From positions 124,001 through 188,000 of the forward strand of contig CALMNL010000011.1 of NCBI GenBank assembly GCA_937868765.1: 64,000 bases of DNA. Reading direction: 5' to 3'. Source of the DNA: an uncultured Desulfatitalea sp. (lineage in GTDB: Bacteria > Desulfobacterota > Desulfobacteria > Desulfobacterales > Desulfosarcinaceae). The notes under the pieces were generated by a model. The model made no database searches and was not told the DNA's origin. It saw nothing but the letters and a program-made list of their open reading frames with translations. The translations under genes were made by a program, and so were the position numbers. This document shows, piece by piece, positions 38,101 to 46,106 of the stretch. The number at the start of each line of letters is the position of its first letter. The stretch's first letter is position 1.

Positions 38101-38317
38101 GCCCATCGTCATGACCTCCATGGCCTTCGGTTTCGGCGTGCTGCCCCTGGCCATGGCCGGCGGCGCGGGGGCCGGCGCCCAGACCGCCATCGGCACCGGC
38201 GTGCTGGGAGGCATGGCCACCGCCACGTTCATCGCTATTTTCTTCATCCCGCTATTCTTCGTCATGGTGGTGAAGGTTTTCGGAAAGAAGCGGAACAAAC
38301 CGAATGCAGGCCATTGA
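35150..38317 (+). CDS. RND multidrug efflux pump (AcrB/MexB-like, HAE1)
   Basis: The 1055-residue inner-membrane pump has the expected 12 helices and two large periplasmic loops. It begins MLSKFFLERPVFAWVIAI; the proton-relay region GLLVDDAIVVVENVER in helix 4 carries the two key Asp, and the second half shows LTVLGLTTKNAILIVQFA with the relay Lys. It expels hydrophobic drugs or other toxic compounds by proton antiport as a trimer. The start at 35150 follows GGAGG. Its last 14 nt overlap the next gene, a Cys-rich unknown. Confidence 0.94.
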   Translation: MLSKFFLERPVFAWVIAIIMMLAGGLAIYNLPISQYPPIAPPSIAIDAFYPGASAETVENSVVQIIEQKMTGFDKLLYMTASSDAAGQGRIELTFAPGTDPDLAWSQVQNKLQLAMASLPDVIQRQGVKVSKSTRNWLLIVGLVSEDGRLNGDDLRDYAQSNIEKVLARVPGVGEVESFGSQYAMRVWLDPVKLTDYKLTIEDVIAGLRAYNVEISAGQFGGAPAVPGQRLNASIIVQNLLKTPEEFAAIPLRIGADGAIVRVRDVGRTELGTERYEMNALHNGNPAAALAVRQAAGANALETADAVRAKMEELSKYFPPGMKVIYPYDTTPFVKVAIDEVVKTLFEAILLVFLVMFLFLGNMRATLIPTLAVPVVILGTFAVLGFFGFSINMLTMFAMVLAIGLLVDDAIVVVENVERIMHEEHLGPKEATRKSMDEITSALVGIGLVLAAVFGPMAFFGGSTGVIYRQFSVTVIAAMLLSVVVALILTPVLCASLLRPVQQRIEARRRDLPLLRPIIHGANRFFVWFNRGFNVLREKYQRVVGHMLGSKLRYLFIYVLIVAGLVYLFQRMPTAYLPDEDQGIMFLQAQLPAGSTLEQTEQVMGEVRDYFLKEEKQAVEGIMTLAGRSFAGAGQNAGLGFVRLKDWDLRNRPDLKVKALAGRAMARFAQIRNARVFAFAPPSVSELGTSTGFDFQLQDRGGIGHAALMDARNQMLGMVTKDERLTKVRPNGLEDVPQFRVDVDWERAGALGVPINSIHNTISAAFGGAYVNDFIQGGRVKRVYVQADAEHRMQPTDLERLYVRNAAGTMTPFTAFATGHWTYGSPRLERFNAFPSINILGEAPQGRSSGEAMQAMEEIAAKLPAGTGFDWSGISFQERQAKSQTGLLYAFSVIVIFLCLAALYESWTVPISILLALPLGVVGGVAASMLRNFPNDVYFQIGLLTVLGLTTKNAILIVQFAMGKMAEGMPLVEATLEGAKLRLRPIVMTSMAFGFGVLPLAMAGGAGAGAQTAIGTGVLGGMATATFIAIFFIPLFFVMVVKVFGKKRNKPNAGH

Positions 38318-38819
38318 AGCCAACCTGAAGCGATATCTATCGGCCGAACAGCGGCTCAATGAATTTTTCGGGAAGTTGAACTACTGCCTGTCGTACTGCA
38401 TCGTGCCGGAGAAGCGCAAAAACGGCGACAGGCCCGTGGCCGCCTGCTGCCAGAACAAATACTATTCCATCTGCGATCTGCCGCACCCGGCCTTCGAGCG
38501 CCTGAGACAGGAGCGGGAGCAGCGTTTCGGAAAGCCCGAGGACCATGTGTGGCCCGATCCGGTCTCTCCCTGCCAGTACCACGACCCCCACCTCGGTTGC
38601 CTGCTGACGACCCATAAAAGCCCCATCTGCCTGGCATTCTTCTGCCGGCAGGGGATCGACCACCTGCGCAGCCGCTACGGCATTTACACTTACGACTACC
38701 TCGGCTTTTACTATGCCCTCGAATGGATTCTCACCGGCGACCTGCCGGAGCAGGAATATGAAAGCTTCATGGCAGACATCGCGGCAATGACGGCCAGGTT
38801 GCAGCAACCATGCGCCTAG
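38304..38819 (+). CDS. Cysteine-rich protein of unknown function, overlapping the RND gene
   Basis: I do not recognise this 171-residue protein. It has ten Cys, including C-x3-C (NYCLSYC), CC, a lone C in YSICDL, PCQYHD, LGCLL and C-x4-C (ICLAFFC), an arrangement that could bind a metal or Fe-S centre. It has no signal peptide or membrane helix and is rich in aromatic residues near TYDYLGFYYALEW. The start overlaps the end of the RND pump by 14 nt, so it is translated with it. It may be a cytosolic accessory or simply co-transcribed. The C-terminal 4 nt overlap the convergent RcnB-like gene. Confidence 0.7.
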   Translation: MQAIEANLKRYLSAEQRLNEFFGKLNYCLSYCIVPEKRKNGDRPVAACCQNKYYSICDLPHPAFERLRQEREQRFGKPEDHVWPDPVSPCQYHDPHLGCLLTTHKSPICLAFFCRQGIDHLRSRYGIYTYDYLGFYYALEWILTGDLPEQEYESFMADIAAMTARLQQPCA

Positions 38820-39352
38820 TGCCCGAGCGTTCTCCCCAGATCCTGCATGGCATCCACCACCATGCCCGTACCCGTTGCGACTAAAAGAATATCCTGGGCC
38901 ACGCGGACAAACTTATGCCCTGCGGGCGGCACCCCCAGTTGGATGGAAACCTCCGGAGGCAGGTCGTGATAGATGACATCGCCGGGCAGGGGCTGATGGA
39001 GCCGCCATTTTCTGGCCTGGCCGGGCGGCTGGCATCCGTTGCCCTTTTTGGCCAAGCCGGGAGGGCACTTCCCGGCTTTGAATTGCTCGGCGTAGTATTG
39101 GTCTATAGGGACGCGGTCCTTGCCCACAAAATAATTTTCGTAGCGATCGCCGCCGCCGGAGCCTTCATGGCTTTCGCTTTTGGTTTTTTTAGCCTCCCCC
39201 TGGGGCATCGAGGACTCCTTCTTACCGCCATGCGCGTTGCCTTTCCCGTTCCCCGCCCAGGAAGGTTTTTCCGCCATGGCCGCTCCGGCCACCCACATCC
39301 AGGCCGCCAGTAGACTCATGGCCAATCCCAAGCCCCAAGTTGTTCGTCTCAT
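38816..39352 (-). CDS. RcnB/CigR-like periplasmic protein
   Basis: The 178-residue protein has a signal peptide (MRRTTWGLGLAMSLLAAWMW onward, ending near GAAMAEK), a low-complexity Gly/Lys/Ser-rich linker (about 30-70) and a C-terminal domain with PLPGDVIYHDLPPEVSIQLG and HKFVRVAQDILLVATGTGMV, which resembles RcnB/CigR-type domains. RcnB affects nickel and cobalt homeostasis and CigR is an anti-virulence regulator, but most family members are uncharacterised. The start at 39352 is supported by GGGGGTG upstream; an in-frame start at 39409 would leave an unlikely leader. Single gene. Confidence 0.75.
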   Translation of the reverse strand: MRRTTWGLGLAMSLLAAWMWVAGAAMAEKPSWAGNGKGNAHGGKKESSMPQGEAKKTKSESHEGSGGGDRYENYFVGKDRVPIDQYYAEQFKAGKCPPGLAKKGNGCQPPGQARKWRLHQPLPGDVIYHDLPPEVSIQLGVPPAGHKFVRVAQDILLVATGTGMVVDAMQDLGRTLGH

Positions 39353-39535
39353 AACACCCCCATCATTCTGGTTGGTACCGACATAAGTAATCCCAGGGCG
39401 ATGGTGCATGGATCGATCGTTTTAATCAAGTCCTTTATTCACCGGGCAGACCGGCCCGCCCTTGCCTGGCCTCGCATCCGATGCTATGGGACAAAGACCG
39501 TAACCCAGATTGCATTGGAATAAGGATACCGCTCC

Positions 39536-40249
39536 ATGGAACTGCCCGACACTTTGGATGACACCCTGTGCGCACTGCGCCATGCCCTGGTCCAGATGGC
39601 CCGCTGGGGCTGCCGGGGCTTCGATTGTTCGGATCGGACGCGGCGCACCCTGGCATCCTGGGACCGGCCGCCGGAAGTCGTTTCCGTTCAGCGCCGGGAA
39701 GGTCTAGGGGAGGTCCGTGACGACCTGGGCGATTGCCGGCGATGCATTCTGGCCGCCGGCCGCACTCACCTGGTCTTCGGCGAAGGCCACCCCCAGGCCG
39801 AGCTGGTGTTCGTGGGCGAGGGGCCGGGGTTCGAGGAGGACCGCAGCGGCCGGCCCTTCGTGGGCCCGGCCGGGCAGTTGCTGACCCGTATCATCGAGGC
39901 CATGCACCTTTCCCGGGACCAGGTGTATATCTGCAACGTGGTCAAGTGCCGGCCCCCCGAGAACCGCAACCCGTCACCCGAAGAGATCGGCGCTTGCCGG
40001 CCCTTTCTGGAGCGGCAGTTGGCATGCATCCGGCCCAAGGCAATTTGTGCACTCGGTGCCGTGGCGGCCCGGGCGCTGCTGGAGACCAACGCCCCGATCT
40101 CCGCGCTTCGGGGACGATTCCACGATTACCGCGGCATCAAGGTGATGCCCACCTTCCATCCTTCCTATCTGCTGCGCAACCCGGATCAGAAGCGGGAAGT
40201 GTGGGAAGATGTGAAAAAGATTATGGCATTATTGCGCATCCCGCTTTAA
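39536..40249 (+). CDS. Uracil-DNA glycosylase, family 4
   Basis: The 237-residue enzyme removes uracil from DNA in base excision repair. It shows the family 4 motifs FVGEGPGFEEDRSGRPFVGPAG (in two parts) and HPSYLLRNP, with Cys spaced for a 4Fe-4S cluster (CRRC near 68, then CNVVKC-type and C in the EIGACRPF segment). The about 55-residue N-terminal extension before LGDCRRC is longer than in minimal family 4 enzymes. It is divergent from the RcnB-like gene and 68 nt upstream of the NfeD gene. Confidence 0.9.
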   Translation: MELPDTLDDTLCALRHALVQMARWGCRGFDCSDRTRRTLASWDRPPEVVSVQRREGLGEVRDDLGDCRRCILAAGRTHLVFGEGHPQAELVFVGEGPGFEEDRSGRPFVGPAGQLLTRIIEAMHLSRDQVYICNVVKCRPPENRNPSPEEIGACRPFLERQLACIRPKAICALGAVAARALLETNAPISALRGRFHDYRGIKVMPTFHPSYLLRNPDQKREVWEDVKKIMALLRIPL

Positions 40250-40317
40250 AATAGCCTTGAACCGAACGAAGCATGCAATGCAGGCTTTTCGTGTCTACCT
40301 GTAGCTGGGGAGATGCT

Positions 40318-41607
40318 ATGCACCGCTGGATCCTCTGCTCGCTGGCGCTGGTCCTCGTGGGCTCGCCTCCGGCCTTTGCCGAAGAGGTGGAGAAACCGGC
40401 CCCGGTCATCATGACCGTGACCGTGAAAGATCCCATCGGTCCGAGTGTGGCCGAGTTTCTAGAAGATGCTCTGGAAAAGGCCTCCCGGGAGCGGGCGGCC
40501 TGCCTGATCATCCTGCTGGACACGCCGGGCGGCGCCGTGGAATCGATGCGCAAAATCGTCCAGGCCATCTATGCCTGCGAAGTACCGGTGGTGGTCTACG
40601 TGTCGCCCAGCGGGGCCCGGGCCGCCTCGGCCGGGGTGATGATCACCATGGCCGCCGATATTGCCGCCATGGCGCCGGGCACCAACATCGGCGCCGCTCA
40701 TCCGGTGGGCGCCGGCGGCCAGGAACTGGACAAATCCATGACCGAAAAGGTGCTCAACGACATGGTGGCCTTCACCAAGGGCATCGCCCAGCGCCGGGGC
40801 CGCAATGTCGAGTGGGCCGAGAAAGCCGTTCGCGAGAGCGTTTCGGTGACAGCCGAAGAGGCTCTCAAGGAGAATATCATCGACCTGGTGGCCAAGGACC
40901 TGAACGAACTCATTGCCAAGCTCGATGGCCGCAAAGTCCAGGGCAAGGGCAAGTTGGCGCTGGCCGGCGCCCGCGTGGAAAAGATCGAACCCAACCTGCG
41001 CACCAAAATCCTCAAGGTGATCAGCGACCCCAACATCGCTTATATCCTCTTCATGATCGGGCTGGCCGGGCTCTATTTCGAGCTGTCCAATCCGGGGGCC
41101 GTTTTCCCCGGCGTCATCGGGGCCATCGCCCTGATCCTGGCCTTTTTCTCCTTCCAGACCCTGCCGGTGAACATCGCCGGCATCCTGTTGATATTGCTCT
41201 CGGTGATCTTCTTCATCCTGGAAATCAAGGTGACCAGCTTCGGCATGCTCAGCGTGGCCGGGGTGCTCAGCCTGGTGCTGGGCTCCCTGATGCTGTTCAA
41301 GGGGGCCGGGCCCGAGTTCCAGGTGGCCTGGCGGGTGATGATCCCCACCGTGATTTTGATTTCGGGCTTTTTCGTCACCGTGGTCACGTTGGTGGTGCGG
41401 GCCCATGTGCACCGCCCTCACACCGGCTCGGAAGGACTGGTGGGCGAAATCGGCGTGGTCAAGCAAGCGCGCGGGCTGGAAGGCAAAGTGCTGGTCCACG
41501 GCGAGTTGTGGCAGGCCCGCTTCAGCGAACCGTTCGCCGTGGGCGCCAAGGTGGTGGTCGAGCGGGTGGACCGTTTGGTGGTGGTGGTCAGGTCCCTTGC
41601 ACCATGA
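40318..41607 (+). CDS. NfeD-family membrane serine protease
   Basis: The 429-residue protein has a signal peptide (cleaved near PPAFAEE), a ClpP/SppA-like protease domain with LLDTPGGAVESM and the Ser in GARAASAGV, then four to five membrane helices and a C-terminal OB-fold domain (GEIGVVKQARGLEGKVLVHG). Such long NfeD proteins pair with slipin/SPFH proteins and can cleave the slipin C-terminus; the partner is encoded 57 nt downstream. ATG 40318 gives a clean signal peptide; a start at 40273 would add an unlikely extension. Confidence 0.9.
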   Translation: MHRWILCSLALVLVGSPPAFAEEVEKPAPVIMTVTVKDPIGPSVAEFLEDALEKASRERAACLIILLDTPGGAVESMRKIVQAIYACEVPVVVYVSPSGARAASAGVMITMAADIAAMAPGTNIGAAHPVGAGGQELDKSMTEKVLNDMVAFTKGIAQRRGRNVEWAEKAVRESVSVTAEEALKENIIDLVAKDLNELIAKLDGRKVQGKGKLALAGARVEKIEPNLRTKILKVISDPNIAYILFMIGLAGLYFELSNPGAVFPGVIGAIALILAFFSFQTLPVNIAGILLILLSVIFFILEIKVTSFGMLSVAGVLSLVLGSLMLFKGAGPEFQVAWRVMIPTVILISGFFVTVVTLVVRAHVHRPHTGSEGLVGEIGVVKQARGLEGKVLVHGELWQARFSEPFAVGAKVVVERVDRLVVVVRSLAP

Positions 41608-41664
41608 CGTTTCGATCTTGAATAACCGTTTGTAACCCAACAACACGATACAGGGAGGCTCTCG

Positions 41665-42417
41665 ATGTTCGCACCCGTGGTCGCCATTGTCATGCTGGTC
41701 ATTCTTTTCTTGTACTCGGCCATCAAGATTCTCAACGAATACGAACGGGGCGTGATCTTCCGCCTGGGCCGGGTCATCGATGCCAAGGGGCCGGGCCTGA
41801 TCCTGCTCATTCCCGTGGTGGACCGCATGGTCAAGGTGAGCATGCGCCTGGTGGCCCTGGATGTGGACCCCCAGGACGTGATCACCCGGGACAACGTTTC
41901 GGTGAAAGTCAACGCCGTGATCTATTTCCGGGTCATCGATCCGGTCAAGGCCATCGTCGAGGTGGAAAATTACGGTTATGCCATGTCCCAGTTGGCCCAG
42001 ACCACCCTGCGCAGCGTGTGCGGCCAGGCCGAGCTGGACGAACTGCTCTCGGACCGAGAGAAGATCAACAACCAGCTGCAGGAAATTCTCGACACCCACA
42101 CCGACCCCTGGGGCATCAAGGTGGCCACCGTTGAGTTGAAGCACATCGACCTGCCGGTGGAGATGCAGCGGGCCATGGCCAAGCAGGCCGAGGCCGAACG
42201 CGAGCGGCGGGCCAAGGTGATCAATGCCGAAGGCGAATACCAGGCCGCCACGCGGCTGGCCGAAGCCGCCGAGATCATCTCTGAGCATCCCACGGCACTG
42301 CAACTGCGCTACCTGCAGACCATGCGCGAGATGGCCTCGGAGCACAACTCCACCACCATCTTCCCCCTGCCCATCGACCTGTTCCGGGCGTTCATCGGAA
42401 AAGGGGACAAAGGATAA
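41665..42417 (+). CDS. Slipin (SPFH/stomatin-like) membrane protein
   Basis: The 250-residue protein has one N-terminal membrane hairpin ([15 protein letters not shown]), then the SPFH domain opening [20 protein letters not shown] and the conserved [11 protein letters not shown] and ETTLRS-like [18 protein letters not shown] coiled-coil end ([17 protein letters not shown]) supports oligomerisation. Slipins organise membrane microdomains and pair with NfeD proteases, as here. GGGAGG precedes ATG 41665. A GC-rich hairpin follows at 42491. Confidence 0.93.
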   Translation: MFAPVVAIVMLVILFLYSAIKILNEYERGVIFRLGRVIDAKGPGLILLIPVVDRMVKVSMRLVALDVDPQDVITRDNVSVKVNAVIYFRVIDPVKAIVEVENYGYAMSQLAQTTLRSVCGQAELDELLSDREKINNQLQEILDTHTDPWGIKVATVELKHIDLPVEMQRAMAKQAEAERERRAKVINAEGEYQAATRLAEAAEIISEHPTALQLRYLQTMREMASEHNSTTIFPLPIDLFRAFIGKGDKG

Positions 42418-42438
42418 GCCGGCGCGACCATCAATTTA

Positions 42439-42467
42439 TTGACATTACAAAGCCGTTTGAGATAGTT
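42439..42467 (+). promoter_or_regulatory. Possible promoter for the Rho_N-domain gene
   Basis: A perfect TTGACA (42439-42444) is followed after 17-18 nt by a poor -10 (TAGTTA overlap at 42463-42468). If active it would place the hairpin at 42491-42513 in the leader of the next gene. Confidence 0.3.
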
Positions 42468-42490
42468 AAGCAACTTTTCGAAAGGTCATG

Positions 42491-42513
42491 GCGGAGGCCC
42501 GCGGGGCCTCCGC
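42491..42513 (+). terminator. GC-rich 10-bp hairpin after the slipin gene
   Basis: GCGGAGGCCC-GCG-GGGCCTCCGC is a perfect 10-bp stem with a 3-nt loop, 73 nt after the slipin stop. The downstream TGCTGCTTTG is not a proper U tract. It is either the slipin-operon terminator or a leader structure of the Rho_N-domain gene. Confidence 0.5.
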
Positions 42514-42580
42514 TGCTGCTTTGAAATGATGAATCGGCAGTGGTTCCAATCTTTTCTTTAGAAAGGAGACGTTGCGTCAC

Positions 42581-42904
42581 ATGGGCAAGGAAAAATCCGA
42601 AAAGGAAAAACCGCTGGACAAGATGACCGTCAAGGAGTTGCGCGAGATAGGCAAAGGGATCGAAGGGATCGTGGGCGTGCACGGCATGAACAAGCCTGAG
42701 CTGCTCGCGGCCATCAAGGAGGCGCGCGGCATCCAGGACACCCCCAAAGCCAAGGCCGGCGCTTCCACCAAGGAGATCAAGGCCAAGATCAAGACCCTCA
42801 AGGTCCAGCGCAAGGAAGCCCTGGAAGCCAAGGACAGCGTCAAAGCGACCCGCTATCGCAAGCAGATCGCGCGCTTGAAGAAGAAGACCCGTCAGGCGGC
42901 GTAG
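42581..42904 (+). CDS. Small Rho_N (SAP-like) domain protein
   Basis: The 107-residue, highly charged protein has a Rho termination factor N-terminal-type helix-extended-loop-helix (MTVKELREIGKGIEGIVGVH, then MNKPELLAAIKEAR) and a Lys/Arg-rich coiled C-terminal half (KEIKAKIKTLKVQRKEALE). It probably binds nucleic acid. AAAGGAG lies 11 nt before ATG 42581; a TTG at 42572 is too close to it. It stands between the slipin and Xer genes. Such small Rho_N proteins occur in Desulfobacterota without a known role. Confidence 0.78.
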   Translation: MGKEKSEKEKPLDKMTVKELREIGKGIEGIVGVHGMNKPELLAAIKEARGIQDTPKAKAGASTKEIKAKIKTLKVQRKEALEAKDSVKATRYRKQIARLKKKTRQAA

Positions 42905-42962
42905 CCGGTTCCAGGATCCGTCCTCCACGCCTTCGGCATCGACCCCGGGAGGTCCGCGATTG

Positions 42963-43898
42963 ATGGAGACCGATTTCCTGCTCCCACGCATCGAAGCGTT
43001 CCTGCAAAGCCTGGCAGCCGAAAAAGGCTACTCGGCGCATACCTTGCGGGCCTATCGCAACGATCTGGTCGAGTTGACCGCCTTTGCGGCCGGCCATCCT
43101 GAGTGGGCCCGGCAAGAGGTGCATCGGTTGGCCGGGGTGCGGGTGGCACAAGTGGATGCGCTGTTAATCCGCGGCTTTCTGGGATATCTGCACGGACGCA
43201 ATCGCAAAAGCTCCATCGCGCGCAAGCTGGCCGCGATCCGTTCGTTCTTCCGCCACCTGCGCAAGCTGCATCTGGTGGAAGAGAACCCGGCGGAAGGGGT
43301 CCGCACCCCTAAACACGTCAAGCCGCTGCCGGTGTACCTGTCGGTGGACGAGATGTTCGGCATGCTGGATAACGTCGCCGCCGAAGGCATTTCAGGCTTG
43401 CGCGACAAGGCGATCCTCGAGACCTTGTATTCGGGCGGTGTGCGGGTTTCGGAGCTCGCCGGTCTGGATATGGAACATCTGGACTTGCGCAATGGCCTGA
43501 TCCGTGTGCTCGGCAAGGGGCGTAAGGAGCGCGTGGTTCCCATCGGCGCCAAGGCCCGGGAGGCCATCGCAGCCTATCGCGAGGCCCTGGCGGCGCAAAT
43601 GGGTGCAGGAACGCCGGCGGGCGGCGCCGTGTTTCTCAACAAAAACCTGGGCCGCTTGACCACCCGATCGATTGCCCGGGTGGTGGACAGGTTCGCCCGG
43701 GCCTGCGGTCTGGCGGTGCCGGTATCGCCCCATGCCTTCCGGCACTCATTCGCCACCCATTTGCTGGATGCCGGCGCCGATCTGCGGGCGGTGCAGGAGC
43801 TGCTCGGTCACCGCAGCCTCTCCACCACCCAGCGCTACACCCATGTGAGCATCGACCGCTTGATGGAGGCTTACGACAAGGCCCACCCGCGGCGCTGA
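42963..43898 (+). CDS. xerC: Tyrosine recombinase, XerC-like
   Basis: The 311-residue site-specific recombinase has an N-terminal SAM-like DNA-binding domain (AEKGYSAHTLRAYRNDL) and the catalytic domain with Arg in YSGGVRVSELAGL, HAFRHSFATHLLD (His-x-x-Arg), GHRSLSTTQ and the nucleophilic Tyr in RYTHVS. Length and ending (AYDKAHPR) fit XerC, which with XerD resolves chromosome dimers at dif. XerD or an integrase cannot be fully excluded, but no mobile element surrounds it. GGGAGG supports the start; a TTG at 42960 is an alternative. It lies 63 nt upstream of argB. Confidence 0.88.
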   Translation: METDFLLPRIEAFLQSLAAEKGYSAHTLRAYRNDLVELTAFAAGHPEWARQEVHRLAGVRVAQVDALLIRGFLGYLHGRNRKSSIARKLAAIRSFFRHLRKLHLVEENPAEGVRTPKHVKPLPVYLSVDEMFGMLDNVAAEGISGLRDKAILETLYSGGVRVSELAGLDMEHLDLRNGLIRVLGKGRKERVVPIGAKAREAIAAYREALAAQMGAGTPAGGAVFLNKNLGRLTTRSIARVVDRFARACGLAVPVSPHAFRHSFATHLLDAGADLRAVQELLGHRSLSTTQRYTHVSIDRLMEAYDKAHPRR

Positions 43899-43961
43899 AG
43901 CCGGGGCGAGTCCTCGACGTCCATTTTTGGCGGAAAAGATAACAGTGAGAAAGCTACGACC

Positions 43962-44852
43962 ATGGAAACCATGAAATCCAAGAGCGTCGCCGAGATATTG
44001 ATCGAGGCGCTGCCGTACATCCGGCGCTTCACGGGCATGACCATCGTCATCAAGTACGGTGGACATGCCATGGTGGACGAACAGTTGAAGGAAGATTTCG
44101 CCCGGGACATCACCCTGCTCAAGTTCATCGGCATGCATCCCGTGGTGGTGCACGGCGGCGGCCCGCAGATCAATTCGGTGCTCGACCAGATGGGCATCCG
44201 TCCCAAGTTCGTGCGCGGCATGCGCATGACCGACGGCCCCACCATGGATGTCGTGGAGATGGTGCTGGGCGGCAAGGTGAACAAGTCCATCGTGGCCCAG
44301 ATCAACCAGCAGGGTGTGCGCGCCGTGGGGCTCAGCGGCAAGGACGGCGGCCTCATCCAGGCCTCCAAGATGCAGATCGTGCTCCAGGAAGACGCCAGCA
44401 AGCCGCCCGAGATCATCGATCCGGGCATGGTGGGCCAGGTGACGCGGGTCAATCCGGCGATTATCGACACCCTGACCAAAGACGGCTTCATCCCGGTCAT
44501 CGCCCCCATCGGGGTGGGCGAGTCGGGCGAGACCTACAATATCAACGCCGATCTGGTGGCCAGCCACGTGGCCATGGCCCTGCATGCCGGCCGCCTGATC
44601 CTGATGACCGATGTCGACGGTGTACTGGACGCCCAGGGGCGTCTGATCTCTTCCATCGACATGGAGACCGCCCAGGAGATGATCGCCCGGCAGAAGATCA
44701 CCGGCGGCATGATTCCCAAGGTGGAGTGCGCCCTGGAAGCCTTGAGAGGCGGCGTGAAGAAGGTGCCGATCATCAACGGCAAGAAACGCCACTCGATTCT
44801 GCTGGAGCTTTTCACCGACGAAGGCATCGGCACGGAAGTGACGATCCGGTAA
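43962..44852 (+). CDS. argB: Acetylglutamate kinase
   Basis: The 296-residue amino-acid kinase phosphorylates N-acetylglutamate, the second step of arginine synthesis. Motifs include [18 protein letters not shown], the ligand-binding [12 protein letters not shown] and KITGGMIPK. The N-terminal extension ([12 protein letters not shown]) is the type that forms hexamers in arginine-inhibited enzymes, so feedback inhibition is likely. It is the first gene of argB-argD-argG-argH; argD follows after 13 nt. Confidence 0.96.
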   Translation: METMKSKSVAEILIEALPYIRRFTGMTIVIKYGGHAMVDEQLKEDFARDITLLKFIGMHPVVVHGGGPQINSVLDQMGIRPKFVRGMRMTDGPTMDVVEMVLGGKVNKSIVAQINQQGVRAVGLSGKDGGLIQASKMQIVLQEDASKPPEIIDPGMVGQVTRVNPAIIDTLTKDGFIPVIAPIGVGESGETYNINADLVASHVAMALHAGRLILMTDVDGVLDAQGRLISSIDMETAQEMIARQKITGGMIPKVECALEALRGGVKKVPIINGKKRHSILLELFTDEGIGTEVTIR

Positions 44853-44865
44853 AAGAGAGAAGCAC

Positions 44866-46053
44866 ATGGACATCAAACAAACCGCCGACAAGCACATCGC
44901 CAACACCTACGCGCGCTACCCCCTGGCGCTGGTCAAGGGCCGGGGCTGCACGGTGTGGGACGACCAGGGAAAAGCGTACACCGACTTCATCGCCGGCATC
45001 GCCGTGTGCAACCTGGGCCACGCCCATCCGCAACTGGCCGAGACGCTGGCCGACCAGGCCCGCGTGTTGTGGCACGTCTCCAATCTGTTCTACACCCGGC
45101 CCCAGGCTGAACTGGCGGAGTGGCTAACCGGCCACAGCTTCGCCGACCGCGTCTTCTTCGGCAACAGCGGCGCCGAAGCCAACGAGGCGGCCATCAAGCT
45201 GGCGCGCAAGTATGCCAAGGACCACGGCGAGCCCGGGCGCTACCGGGTGGTCAGCATGAAGCAATCGTTCCACGGCCGCACCATGGCGACCCTGTCGGCC
45301 ACCGGGCAAGAGAAGGTGCGCAAGGGGTATGACCCTATCCTGGAGGGCTTCGACTTTGTGGCCTTCAACGACATCGAGGAGCTGAGCTGCGCCATCGGGC
45401 CGGCCACCTGCGCGGTGATGCTGGAGCCGATCCAGGGCGAGGGCGGCGTCGTCGTGCCCCATAAGGAGTATCTGGCCCAGGTGCGCCGGCTGTGCGATGA
45501 AAAAGGGTGTCTGCTGATCTTCGACGAAGTGCAGACCGGCGTGGGCCGGACCGGCAGACTCTTCGCCTACGAGCATTTCGGCGTGGCCCCCGACATCCTG
45601 ACCCTGGCCAAGGCTCTGGGCAACGGACTGCCCATCGGCGCCATGCTGGCCACCGAGCAAGCGGCCTCGGCTTTCGTTCCCGGCGCCCATGCCAGCACCT
45701 TCGGCGGCACGCCCCTTGTAACCGCCGTGGCCCTCAAGGTACTGCGGCTGCTCACCGAAGAGGGGATCCTGGCCCAGGTGGAAGAAAAGGGCGCCTACCT
45801 GCGCCAGCGGTTGGAAGAATTGAAAGCCAAGCATCCGACCATCGTGGAGGTGCGGGGCAAGGGGCTGCTGGTGGGCGCTGTGCTCACCACCGCCGGGGCG
45901 CCCCTCGTCAGCGCCTGCATGGCCAAGGGATACCTGATCAACTGCGTGCAGGAGAACATCCTGCGTTTTGCGCCGCCCCTGATCGTCTCCAGGGAGGAGA
46001 TCGACGGGGTGATCGGGTGTCTGGACGCCGTTTTGGCGGAAGTGCAAAGCTGA
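44866..46053 (+). CDS. argD: Acetylornithine aminotransferase
   Basis: The 395-residue PLP-dependent class III aminotransferase converts N-acetylglutamate semialdehyde to N-acetylornithine and probably acts also in the lysine route. Visible are the GNSGAEANEAAIKLAR cofactor segment, LIFDEVQTGVGRTG, and the PLP-binding Lys in LTLAKALGNGLPIGA. AGAGAGAAG precedes the start. argF, often found next to argD, is absent: argG begins 53 nt downstream. Confidence 0.96.
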   Translation: MDIKQTADKHIANTYARYPLALVKGRGCTVWDDQGKAYTDFIAGIAVCNLGHAHPQLAETLADQARVLWHVSNLFYTRPQAELAEWLTGHSFADRVFFGNSGAEANEAAIKLARKYAKDHGEPGRYRVVSMKQSFHGRTMATLSATGQEKVRKGYDPILEGFDFVAFNDIEELSCAIGPATCAVMLEPIQGEGGVVVPHKEYLAQVRRLCDEKGCLLIFDEVQTGVGRTGRLFAYEHFGVAPDILTLAKALGNGLPIGAMLATEQAASAFVPGAHASTFGGTPLVTAVALKVLRLLTEEGILAQVEEKGAYLRQRLEELKAKHPTIVEVRGKGLLVGAVLTTAGAPLVSACMAKGYLINCVQENILRFAPPLIVSREEIDGVIGCLDAVLAEVQS

Positions 46054-46106
46054 ACTGTAAAATCAACCGGTTTAAGGATTGAAGCCCATAGGACAAGGAG
46101 AGCAAC

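Noticed and set aside
42963..43898. Tyrosine recombinase as a sign of an integrated element
   Set aside because: The protein looks like housekeeping XerC, the surroundings are core genes, and no att-like repeats or phage genes are visible.
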